DNA of 64,000 nucleotides from Lantana camara (lineage: Eukaryota > Streptophyta > Magnoliopsida > Lamiales > Verbenaceae): assembly GCA_037501455.1 (NCBI GenBank), contig CM074856.1, positions 18,125,001 through 18,189,000 on the forward strand, read 5' to 3'. The position numbers were made by a program, and so were the translations under genes. Below, one piece after another: positions 46,345 through 56,196 of this stretch. Numbering within the stretch: the first letter of the stretch is position 1; each line of letters starts with the position of its first letter. The notes beneath the pieces were generated by a model. That model searched no databases. It saw only the letters and a program-made list of their open reading frames with translations, and was not told the DNA's origin.

Positions 46345-47145
46345 TCATATATAATGCTCTAGAAATTTTTTATAAAGTTTCTTTTGTTGCTTTTTTCTCT
46401 TTTCAAGCACATTGAAGATTGTTCAATGACCATTGTTCTAGAGCAATGATCCCAAATAAAAATATCCTTCAAGTTTTGATTTGGCCAATATGTCATGTAT
46501 TGCTGCTTTGGATATATATATTGATCTAAATTGATAATTGCTAGATCAATTTTATTCAAATTAAATTCAAAAGTTCTCCATATTGTTTCTTGAGTAAAAC
46601 TCAATCTAGCATCTTCAAATTGTTTAATCTAATCTTCGGAATTTTGTTTACCATTGTACGCGATATTAATTCTCTCTTTGTCATATTCTTTATAAATATA
46701 TTTAACTCTAAGAAAAATCCCGATGTTAATGTGGGAATTATAACTTAATAACAGATATGGATTATTAGGTACTACACATTGGTTATAAAGTTGTGTATTG
46801 CGAACTTGGACTATCACTCCGATTTTTCTCCTTCCACATATCAAATATTCATCTTTACTTTGTATTGTGTTTTCGTAATATGAACATGAATAATGATATT
46901 TACATTCTCCATCCATCATACAAAAATTATTTAAGTTCTTCCATCCACATGATTCATGTACCATGTGTTTCATAACTGACTCATATAGTTAGGGATTCAT
47001 TTCTCAGTCAAAAAATTCGACACAGATAAATTGGTCAAGTTGACCATGTGTTGTAATTTTATATTTTGACCCCAAAATTATCTAAATATGAGCATGTGGC
47101 AACCATCTCTTTTGAAACTCGATTGCATGAATATGTGCAACCACC
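46345..47145 (-). pseudogene. Helitron Rep (HUH endonuclease) remnant
   Basis: Minus-strand frames give, in order, VVAHIHAIEFQKR-LPHAHI with an HUH pair (His-Ala-His codons at 47096-47088), then KHMVHESCG (compare KHMIHGPCG), CKYHY, RNTQLYNQCVVPNNPYLLL, HINIGI, VKYIYKEYDKERI, IKQFEDAR, IWRTFEFNLNKI and YWPNQNLKDIF. This order and spacing match the Rep domain of plant Helitron RepHel proteins. The large open parts are 46629-46973 and 46359-46604. The helicase domain is not found downstream, where the LINE interrupts. Confidence 0.85.
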
Positions 47146-47820
47146 TTTCCAGAAATCTCCTTATTGAATAGTTGATATTTAAAATCTTGTAACTTTTCCC
47201 AAAAAACTCGTGATGTCTTTTAAATCATGAACAATAAATGATACAATTAAAAACTGATCACTAAGTAAAACATAACAAAATTACTAAATACTTGCATTCT
47301 TTTTCATGTGAAAGAACTTCATTTGCAGATGAAAAATTTGATAATCGAGTGACATCATTATTGAATCAAATAAAAAGTATTATTTTGATTGTTCATTAAT
47401 TTTGGAATTTGTGTATATATACATTAAAATCAAGTAATTCTTTCTTTTAACTAATTATTCTTTATCTCTTTTTTATTCTCTCTTTGCCCATTTGATCTTG
47501 GATTCTATTATTTATTTATATTTTTCTAATGAACATCATTTAAGATTTTTATTATTATTTTATTATTTATTCTATTTTATGTATGTAGTAGAAATAATTA
47601 AAAGAGTATATTGATATAAAAAACTCAAGAAATGTTTAATTGTACATTATAAAAATAATTTATAAAATTAGATTATATCTTATTTTACATACTCATATAT
47701 TGAGTCTCCATAGAATTCTTAATTTAACGTAACTTTGGTCTGACGACCTGCAATTCTAAATTGTGATATATTAAGTCGTAGAAAATCAAAAATCCTATTC
47801 GTACTTTTAATATATATAGA
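47146..47820 (-). other. Helitron 5' terminal region
   Basis: AT-rich sequence leads (on the minus strand) from TCTATATATATTAAAAG at 47820 into the Rep remnant. No frame is recognised. Confidence 0.45.
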
Positions 47821-48883
47821 TTATGTTAATCATCCTATCTAAATTATATTTAAGCATTTAATTTATATTTTATTATATAAACTAAAGAAAGATTACATGG
47901 TTAATTAGATATAGATAATTGAAAAATATTACAATAAGATACATTAGTTTATTAAAAAATATTTTATGTAAATCATTTGATTATATATAATTAGATAAGT
48001 TTATATAATTATAATATGGTTATAATTTAAGAAAAGTTAATGGACTTAGTTAATTAGAATTATGGACTTATATAATTAGAATTACTTTAGGATTGATTTA
48101 TTAAAAATTATCTTATGTAACTCATTCAATTTAAATTATATTTTATTTTACATAATTACCAAAATTTATTAAAATTATAAAGTGAACTAATTTGTTGGTT
48201 TTCAATTTATTAGAAATATCTTATTATAACATTTTAAATTATAAACCTTAAAATTAAAAAATGGACAACTTATATTATAAAATTTAAATAAAATTAATTA
48301 ATATATTAATATTAAAAAAATCCTTGTTGAACTATGTATCTTTTTTTGGTAAGTTGAAAAAGTTTTACCAAGAGTCCTATTATAAATTAATAAGTATTTT
48401 TAAATATAGTTAAATTAATAATTTATAATATGTATTTATATAATTATCCTTAATTAATAATTATTCATATAATTATTATGCGGTTATTTTAGGCGATCTA
48501 TATTATGTAAGAAACTTTCGTGCTTTTATAAGATATATAGAGGATATTCTTATTTGTTTATATCCAAATATTAACATGTGTCATATTATATTGATATTAG
48601 CACATTCTTGATTGAACACAAGAACATAACAGTAGATAACACCAATTGTTTGGGCATGTATACTTGAAAAATGGACAATAACTGAATACAATATCATAGA
48701 GTCCTAACTCCTAAATCTTTGGATGCCTCGATACAAATATAATAGTATTAATTAAACATAGCACAATATAAAGACGAGGATACAAATTTTTTAATATCAC
48801 ATTAAAATTATCTAATATAGTATTCGATACAAATATTTTACAAGATATTATAACACGGCTCAAGAAAATAATACTTTCAACTA
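47821..48883. other. AT-rich intergenic, nothing recognised
   Basis: No gene or element ends are identified. The sequence is strongly AT-rich with TAATTA runs. Confidence 0.4.
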
Positions 48884-49527
48884 GTAACGTGCATCACCAC
48901 ATTTATATGTCACCTTAAATTTAATTTAATTTAATTTTTTTTAGTACACCCCCAACCCCCCCCCCCCCCCCACCCCCCCCAGTGGCCAGGGGGATTTGAA
49001 CCTGAATCTTTACCTTCGAGAATCAACCCTCAAACCACTTGGTCAACCCTTTTGACAAATAGAAAGGAAAGTAGCTCATGCACTGAGCTGCCAGAAAGTT
49101 ACTTCAAAGATATTGACGGTTCTCTTTATGTCAATGTTGTCTATTTCAGCACGAGAACTAACAGCTGTAGTGCTCCCCATCTTGCACTCCATATGGATCC
49201 TAAGGATGCCGCTGCTAATTTTGAGATCAGTCGTTGTGAGGTGTGGACTTCTCCGACCAAAGCCCGGAAGTCTGGTCGCCGCTATGGGCCAACGATTGCT
49301 CCACGGAACGGAGTGAGTACTAGGGATCGTCACAACAAACTGGCCAATTATGCTTTCTTTTGCGTTCTCTCCTTTTGGCTTTTTGATTGTAATTGTACTT
49401 CTGACGCCTGGATTATGGCTCAGTTTCTGTACACTTGGTTCTCATTGCTTATAATATAACTCCACAGTCCTCTTGACCGATTTCTTTTGAAAAAAAAAAA
49501 AAAAGGGTAACGTGCATCAAACCACAT
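48884..49527 (+). mobile_element. Composite retroposon with long target duplication and poly-A tail
   Basis: GTAACGTGCATCACCACAT (48884-48902) recurs after the insert as GTAACGTGCATCAAACCACAT (49507-49527), differing only by two extra A. The insert (48903-49506) ends in an A-run at 49489-49504, so it was made by target-primed reverse transcription. Its left part has an inverted tRNA-like SINE head: box A TTGACCAAGTGGTTTG (49046-49031) and box B GGTTCAAATCC (49002-48992), both on the minus strand. A C-run over 20 bases long lies at about 48957-48989. Confidence 0.75.
49052..49459 (+). other. Unrecognised 135-codon frame in the retroposon
   Basis: An open frame fills most of the right part of the retroposon and ends shortly before the A-run. 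The translation has no domain I know. It includes LYVNVVYFSTRTNS, a SGRRYGPTIAPRNG stretch and a hydrophobic C-terminus (FFCVLSFWLF, FLYTWFSLLII). It may be a LINE 3' scrap or a retrocopied non-coding piece. It is not proposed as a functional gene. Confidence 0.3.
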
Positions 49528-50039
49528 GGTTCATGCTGTGATATTTTGGCAAGTTGCAACTATTTCTGGCACATTAATTGCACAATCACTTTCAAGATGT
49601 AAAGTTGGTAAATCAAGTACTAATAATTTTAATGCTAATAGTTTTCTCAGTATGACTATCCCTAGCATCACTGTCACTCCTGCGAAATTGCTTGGATGCA
49701 TAGTTACAGACAGAGAGTTAAATCACTTTCTTGTTTCAAAATAATCTGGTTTCATATTACATTTACTTTTGCAATTTTTATTTTATTAGTATATTTTTAT
49801 TATTAACTTTTTGGATCAATCATATCTAGCCCATCTATAATTAGCCATATTAATATATGGATCTCACTTAATTTTGAAATTTACATCTTCATTTCTTATG
49901 AGTTACCAAGGGATTACAAACAACTCCTCCATTAGGCTCTTATATGAGTTTAAGTGCATTTCATTAAAAATGATAAGAATAAATATTTTTACCATTCGAA
50001 CTATGCTCATTTTTACACTTTGTCATCTGAATTTATTTT
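49528..50039. other. AT-rich intergenic, nothing recognised
   Basis: Unique-looking non-coding sequence. Confidence 0.4.
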
Positions 50040-50160
50040 TGTTGCAAACCGCTATCCCATCTACATGGTTTTTACCAAACCACCATCTCATTTATAAAAT
50101 TTTTACATACTGCCATCTCATCTATATGATTTTTACAAAACCGTCATTCTCAACCAATTT
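50040..50160. repeat. Short imperfect tandem repeat of about 35-37 bp
   Basis: Variants of CCATCTCATCTATATGATTT followed by TTACAAAAC recur three to four times, with starts near 50055, 50090 and 50127. The last copy is degenerate. Confidence 0.55.
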
Positions 50161-50747
50161 TAAGTGGTTTTCAATGTCTGAATACTCCACCCGTGATATG
50201 CACGTGTTTTTAATAAGAATAAATTAGTCTTTCCATTATCTTAGTCATTATCTAACAAATTAGGGTTTTATATATAATTGGGAGATTAGAGAAAACGCAA
50301 ATAATCCTTAAAATTTTTAAAATTATTTGATTCATCCACATTTTGTATGTTAAAACTATTTGATACATCCATATCTTTTTGAAACGATTGATCCATTATT
50401 ATACTCTTTTCATTCTTTTTTAATTCTTCTTCATTTTTTTTCCTCAAGGCGGAGGCATTAATACATAAGAAATTATTTTATTTATTTTCTATGTTTATTA
50501 ATTTATTATATCCATTATTGATTACGGAGCAACTGATGACGTGAAGGGTTATGGACCACAGTCTACACAAATGAAATAGAAAATTTTCAAACTAGAATAT
50601 ATCCAATAAGAAAATTTCGTTCTTAAAACTTTAACATATCCAATCAGCTAATTTGTAATTACATATATTCTTTTAACACATTATCTCATAATCAAGTGAT
50701 GAGACTTGTGAAAAATGAAAAAATAAGACTTGTGACTGCTTTCTATT

Positions 50748-51285
50748 ATATTAAAACTTTGAGCAAATTACATTTTTGGTCCCATAGGATTAGACCTTTT
50801 ACAATTTTAGTCTCATTTCTTTGAAATTAGACAAATTTAGTCCCATTATTTTAAAAAAGTTACAATTTTAATCCCATTATTTTAAAAAAGTTACAATTTA
50901 GACAAATTTTCCATCGTCAAATAATCGATGGAAAATGTATTTTTTTGCCGTTAAGCTATTTTGGGAAAAATTTATTGTTCAATAGGTTTCTTTTTGTAGG
51001 AGTTTGCTTATTAATACCTCATTTTAGCACTACATTACCTTAATGAGAGTGATTTAGAGTAATACATCAAAATTGATTTAGAATGCTAAAATGGGGTATT
51101 AATAAACAAACCCCCGAATAGAACAACTTAATGAACAGTAAATTTTTTCCCCAAATTGCACTTAATGGAAAAAGTACATTTTTCGTCAATTATTTGATGG
51201 ATGAGACCATAATTACAACTTTTTGAAAATAATGGGACTAACTATGATTCACAGTACTAAAAGTGTGATATTACATATTAAAACG
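50748..51285. mobile_element. Foldback MITE, about 518 bp
   Basis: The element is 50758-51275, flanked by TATTAAAAC at 50749-50757 and 51276-51284, a 9-bp duplication consistent with a Mutator-like element. The arms are imperfectly complementary. Matching inner pieces include TTTGCTTATTAATACCTCATT and its counterpart GGGGTATTAATAAACAAAC, with the centre near 51040. It is non-coding. Confidence 0.7.
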
Positions 51286-51369
51286 TTGGCTCAAAAACGT
51301 TATAACCTAACAGATCTTGTGAATGGACTAGTTGTAATTATAAATTAGAAATAATTATATATAACTATC

Positions 51370-51723
51370 CTGTATTTATGCCTAATTACAAAGCAGTACA
51401 TTATTATCGAGAAATTATATTTTAGTCCCTAACTTTGAGAACCATTTTGCTACCTAGGATTCCACATTATGTCATTCCAAAAATACCCCTTATTTGTTGT
51501 TAAATTCATAATTTATAGGTATCATTTTATTTATATTTGTAAACTTTAGGAATGATTTTGTAATTTTGATCATATATTCAATATAACACTCATAAAACCT
51601 TTAGGAGCATAAGTGTACTTTTATAAATTTCGTTAAGAAACCTTAGACCAAATAAAATTGATAAGGACTAAAATGTAATTTTCCGATAATGATGGATTGT
51701 TTCGTAATTAGGCTTAAATGCAG
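51370..51723. mobile_element. Second foldback MITE, about 354 bp
   Basis: CTGTATTTATGCCTAATTAC at 51370 is answered by the complement of GTAATTAGGCTTAAATGCAG at 51704-51723. The arms continue for about 60 bases through AAATTATATTTTAGTCCCTA-like sequence. I could not settle a target duplication. Confidence 0.65.
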
Positions 51724-53589
51724 AGTAGTCAGATATCAATCACCCTTATAAATTATAAATTTCTTTTCCAATATTCCATTTATTATAAGTGTTCCCGCGA
51801 AGTTTCATTTCTTTATTCATGTAAATTTATAAAAATTTTGGTAAATAAATGCTTTAAGAGGCATGCATTGACAATATACTACATCGACCCTGACATTAAT
51901 GATCGTGACAGAAGATAACTTCAAGTCATTATGCTGATTGAGCGAAAGATTCATAAATGTTACAAAAATCTCTGAATTATTAGATGTAATCAATTCGTTC
52001 AAACTTCAAATATTTAAATTGTACCTAATCTCATTGTATCAATTGTTACCGATATTTTACCACCAAGTAGTATAATTTAATGACTCTGTTTTATATCACC
52101 TTAAATGGAAGTCTCAAATTTTCGAGTATATGGAAATGGTTTTAATGGTCTAACCCTACTCAAACTCAAATAAATGAGATTTAAGTAGGAAAAAAAAAAA
52201 AAAAAAGAATTGTTAACATTATTTTACAGCCAAATTTGTTAAGTACTTCTCAATAAGATTTTATATGCTCCCAAGGTCTGAAACATGAGTATTATCGATA
52301 TATTAAAATATAGGGATAATTACAAACAGTTTCATGAAATATGATAAAAGTATGAATTTTTTTTTTTTTTTTTAGATTTATACCCTCTCTTATAGATCGC
52401 CCAACAATTAATTATCGTGTTAAATTCTGATGACGCCAATAATATTATTTGTAAAAAGTATAATTTAACTTTTGGGGGTATATTGTAATAATATTGAAAG
52501 TATAATGATATATTTGTAATTTAAATTAAACTTATGCGTTTGAAATAACAAATTTTTTGTTTGGAAACAGAAAACTATAACAAATATACCAACACTAGTC
52601 AATGCATTATTATATTCACATAAAAATCTATCAAAGTTAGTTAAACATATATTTGAAGCGTTGGTAATCCCTAAAACATCTGTTTTACATACAAAGAATA
52701 CAATCTTAATATAAACATGCATGCCCAATATAAAAATAAAAATAAAAATTAGCATTCATAAAACTCTAAGTATGAAATTAATTCATCATAAAAATATCAA
52801 AATATCATTAAGTAGTATTTTTTGAAAAAATATATATATATATTAGATATTCACAAAAGTCAAGTACCAAATCCCCCCAAAAATTTCACTACTTGCATTA
52901 ACGCCTTATCTTTAGACTTTTATTACATGCACTCTCTTGAGTTTCAGCATATGAGGAGTAAAATATTAAAATTACATATTTTGTTAAATTTAATGGCAAA
53001 ATAAATGGATAGAGGGAATTGATAATTTTTCAAACCTCAAGAAGAATATGCAATCTGGTCATATGTTTGGGTGTTGTTCCTATTTACCATAAACTGTATT
53101 TCTAATAAATGCCTCCGGCAGATCTAAAAAAATAATAATAATAAATGCCTCTGGTTACATTTCTTTTTCGGTTGTCCTTTCTATTAATTAACCATAGTAG
53201 TTGAGTGTCAATCAAAATATTAATTTTATAATTAATTCCAACCTTCTGTAATGAATATGATCGAGTTTTTATTATTTATGAATATGAAAAATAAAGGGTT
53301 AATCCAATATTTAAAATAAAACATTAGTATTAAGTTGTTGACTCTTTTGTTTAGGTAAATTATGGATAGTATTCTAAATAAATAGAATATTTTTCTTCTT
53401 CACTTTGTATAATAAGATATTTTTAATAAATAAGCAAGTATAAGTTCGTAAAAAATTATGTTTAGACAAAGAAATCCATGATATTTGATCGTTAAATTTT
53501 AAAACCAATTCCATATAAAAATAACTCCGGTTATTATAGATAGTTACACTAATTCTTTGTTTGAAGCAACACAAACCAAAACTACAAGT
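51724..53589. other. AT-rich intergenic, nothing recognised
   Basis: This is a non-coding stretch with homopolymer runs (A-run 52190-52206, T-run near 52359-52373) and a short TA run at 52832-52843. No gene is seen. Confidence 0.4.
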
Positions 53590-53965
53590 TACTAACATCC
53601 TCTAAATAAGAAACAATAAAATTAGGAAGTTCAACACCTCCATTACTAAAATTAAGTGCGGACCTAGTTAAAGAATGAGCTACAAAGTTTCCTTCACGTA
53701 ACCTCGCGGATATAATCAAGTAATAAACCTATTTCTGAAAGATTTTGATCCCATGAATTGAGTTTGTTGATCAAATTCAAGCAAGTCACTCTTAATTATG
53801 ATATTCTGATATCCTCTTGAAAGTGCTAATTCTGAAGTTTTTTTGACTGCTAAAACTTCAACTACCTCTGGCGAGTATATATCTTAAGGGCACCAACTAA
53901 TCCAATCTATGTCGTTCCCAAAACAATCACGCACATCCATTCCTATTCCTGCGTTCAAAACTTTA
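53590..53965 (-). pseudogene. RNase H (RVT_3-type) scrap of a LINE
   Basis: On the minus strand, frames broken by stops give IGMDVRDCFGN, then YSPEVVEVLAVKK, SRGYQNIIIKSDLLEF and REGNFVAHSLTRSALNFSN. This is the order of motifs in the RNase H-like domain at the 3' end of plant L1 elements and related genes (RD..G, E..A, SD and EGN..AH). It is too damaged to function. Confidence 0.7.
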
Positions 53966-54799
53966 AGCATATGAATATGTACTTTTTTTTGTTTAGTTTA
54001 TATATCATTTAAACTTCAAATTCTTTAATATAAGTAATACGATTTTCACATAAACGATGAATAATTTCTTGAGAGCTGAAATGAAATTTGATGTATAATA
54101 TATAGATACGGAATGATGATAAAAAAAATTTCTTAAATTTCTCACTTGAGTAGTATCGGATATGGTATAGAAATAAATATCCGATACAATATGACAAGAC
54201 AAAATAATATTTTTAGAACTGGTCGTGCATGAGAGAATATGACTCACGCATGAAATTTGTCATAATAGAAAAGATAAAACATTATTCAAAAACATATGTA
54301 TATATGCTTAATTTTATAAATTTAACTATAAGTGATAATAAGTCTAATTAATTAAATAGTACATTAATTTAGTATTTATTGCAAGCACGTTTGGTGGTTA
54401 GAAAAAATATATAGTTTCAAGCACATAGTACGTATCATATTCCTTTTATGTATCATATTAAATGGGCTGGTGCTCGAATATGACATTGCACCGACTAAGA
54501 TAATTTTGGGCACATTAATCATGGCACCTGAACTGACACGCAATTTCAGTTTTTATTTTTCTGTCCCAAAGTATTTATTATTTATTATATAAAAATGAAG
54601 GAATATATCAATTTTAGAATTAATCAATACGTGACGCGGTGACAATAACATATCTTTTTGTAAAATATTGATAGTCCGAAATATCCTCTTAATAATACAT
54701 TTAATAATATTAAACTAGAGGGTGATTTAATAAATACATATTAAATATTATTACCTTTAAAATTTTTAGAAATACTTATTGAAATGAAAATATAATTAT
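53966..54799. other. AT-rich intergenic, nothing recognised
   Basis: There is no gene or clear repeat. The overlapping minus-strand frames at 54005-54247 are low-complexity translations. Confidence 0.4.
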
Positions 54800-55895
54800 T
54801 GTGACACCCTCTTTCTTCGGCAAACCAGGTATGACGTCATGAGAGGGTTTTCGACGTTTTAATTTCTCTTTTAATTTAATATATAGGTTTGAATTAATTG
54901 TTTAAGTGATCTTTATGCCCTAATTGTTTAAGTTTTACGTTTTAACTTCCGTATTTAATTTCTTCACCATGACTTTATCTCCCACTTGGAATTCACGTGA
55001 CCTTCTATAGCCTGATCAACAATGTCGTTAACTCTTTCATCTATCGTTGCTCGCATATCAATTGCATCGAAGTCGTTTTAATTACTGCAGACTGGTTTCC
55101 TCCCATATACCCCCGCTGATTCGGATTTCCTGCCATTTTCTCTAACTTGTATTTAATTCTCGAACCTCGTGAATACGTGATATACTTCAATTATATGTTT
55201 TGTGAACTCGTTTACACGTTTATCTTATTCGTTTATATTTGTTCGAATAGGTCGAAGACCATTTCTTCATTTTTGGGATTTGAGGGCCAAACGAGTTTTA
55301 GCGCGCCTCGTATTCCGGAGGCCATATCTTGAGCTCGAGAATTCGGATTCGAATTCCGGAAGTGGCGTTGGACTCGTAACGAGATTTGGGAGTTAAGGAA
55401 CCAAGCCTTATATTTTTCTAAGCCCGTTTGGACCCCCGTATTTTGCCCAAAAAGTGAGCCTCGTGCAGCTTTGCCACCTTTTACGGTTTTAGCCATTTCC
55501 TCTCTCTCCCACCCCTGAGTTCGAACCACAAGAGAAGAAAGGAAGAGAAAGAGAACTCCAAGCTACCTCCTCTATTGATGAACCTTTGAGCTCAAGTCCC
55601 AAGTCTTTCTTGCTCCATTTCTTCAAGGTAAGCTTAGATTTGAGGTCCCATGGTCTTGTGCATCTTATACTCCATATGAATCATGCAATATGTTAGAGAT
55701 TTCATGAATTTGGTATGCTTTTTGAATAGGAAGGATTTAGGGATTTTAGTGTTCTTGATCAATCCTTGTTTTCTTGGAATTATGGAACTTGTATGTTGAT
55801 CTAGGGAGCTCACTTATTTCATATTTATGACTTGATTACATGGGGGGTGAACTAGGTTTATTTCACCATTTTTGAGCTTAGGGTTTAATCAAATG
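54800..55895 (+). repeat. Plus-oriented Tekay/Del-like LTR arm
   Basis: It begins TGTGACACCCTC with no polypurine tract in front. It matches the reverse complement of the LTR at 56197-59368 over about 1.1 kb. Examples are ACCAGGTATGACGTCATGAG, the GAGCTCGAGAATTCGGATTC block and the GCAGCTTTGCCACCTTTTA block. It breaks near 55895 and joins LTR sequence of the opposite orientation. An integrase scrap is embedded at about 54957-55130. The frames at 55147-55529 are LTR sequence. Confidence 0.75.
54957..55130 (-). pseudogene. Gypsy integrase C-terminal scrap inside the LTR arm
   Basis: This segment is absent from the matching position of the LTR at 56197-59368. Its minus strand reads YRRSREFQVGDKVMVK, the conserved gypsy integrase tail, preceded by a YGRKPVC remnant (compare the YGRKCR.P.CW region). 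The order matches a chromovirus integrase with internal deletion. Confidence 0.55.
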
Positions 55896-55904
55896 AGCAT
55901 ATAG

Positions 55905-56196
55905 GGTTGTACGTCGTATTAACTAAAAAGAAACAAACCAAAACCTCACCTTTTACCAAAAGTGCTCACGAAGGAGCGTTGATGACCAAGAAGGAGCTAA
56001 ATGGTGGATCCGACACCTCTCGAACTCAAATCTGAGACAAACAAACACATACTCAAGACTTAGACTCGATCATGAACCAATTAGACGCAGGGCGATGCAT
56101 ACGAATACAAATGGATATAATGCATATCATATAGATTCATACTTAGGCATATTAGAGCAAATAACAAGATATCACATAACGAATTCAATAATCACC
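55905..56196 (-). repeat. Fragment of a second minus-oriented Tekay-like LTR
   Basis: It is a close copy of 57437-57740 (same order: GAGCA(T/C)ATAGGGTTGTA, GCTAAATGGTGGATCCGACA, ACACATACTCAAGACTTAGA). It abuts the LTR end at 56197, so it is most likely host sequence into which the next element inserted. Confidence 0.75.

Larger units (their letters stand above)
15510..47820 (-). mobile_element. Helitron remnant hosting the nested insertions
   Basis: On the minus strand the 5' end is TCTATATATATTAAAAG at 47820, preceded by A. The 3' end is a perfect 7-bp hairpin AACGTGC-AAC-GCACGTT (15521-15537) followed 11 bases later by CTAG (15510-15513) and a flanking T. A Rep remnant with an HUH motif lies at about 46360-47140. 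Element B (with A and copia inside) was inserted at 15840/42221 and an L1-type LINE at about 43370-46340. Without these the Helitron is about 3 kb and lacks a recognisable helicase domain. Pairing the two ends is inferred from orientation, termini and the Rep remnant between them. Confidence 0.6.

Noticed and set aside
48990..49050. Possible minus-strand tRNA gene
   Set aside because: Internal promoter boxes exist but the arms do not pair into a cloverleaf, and it lies inside a retroposon with a target duplication.
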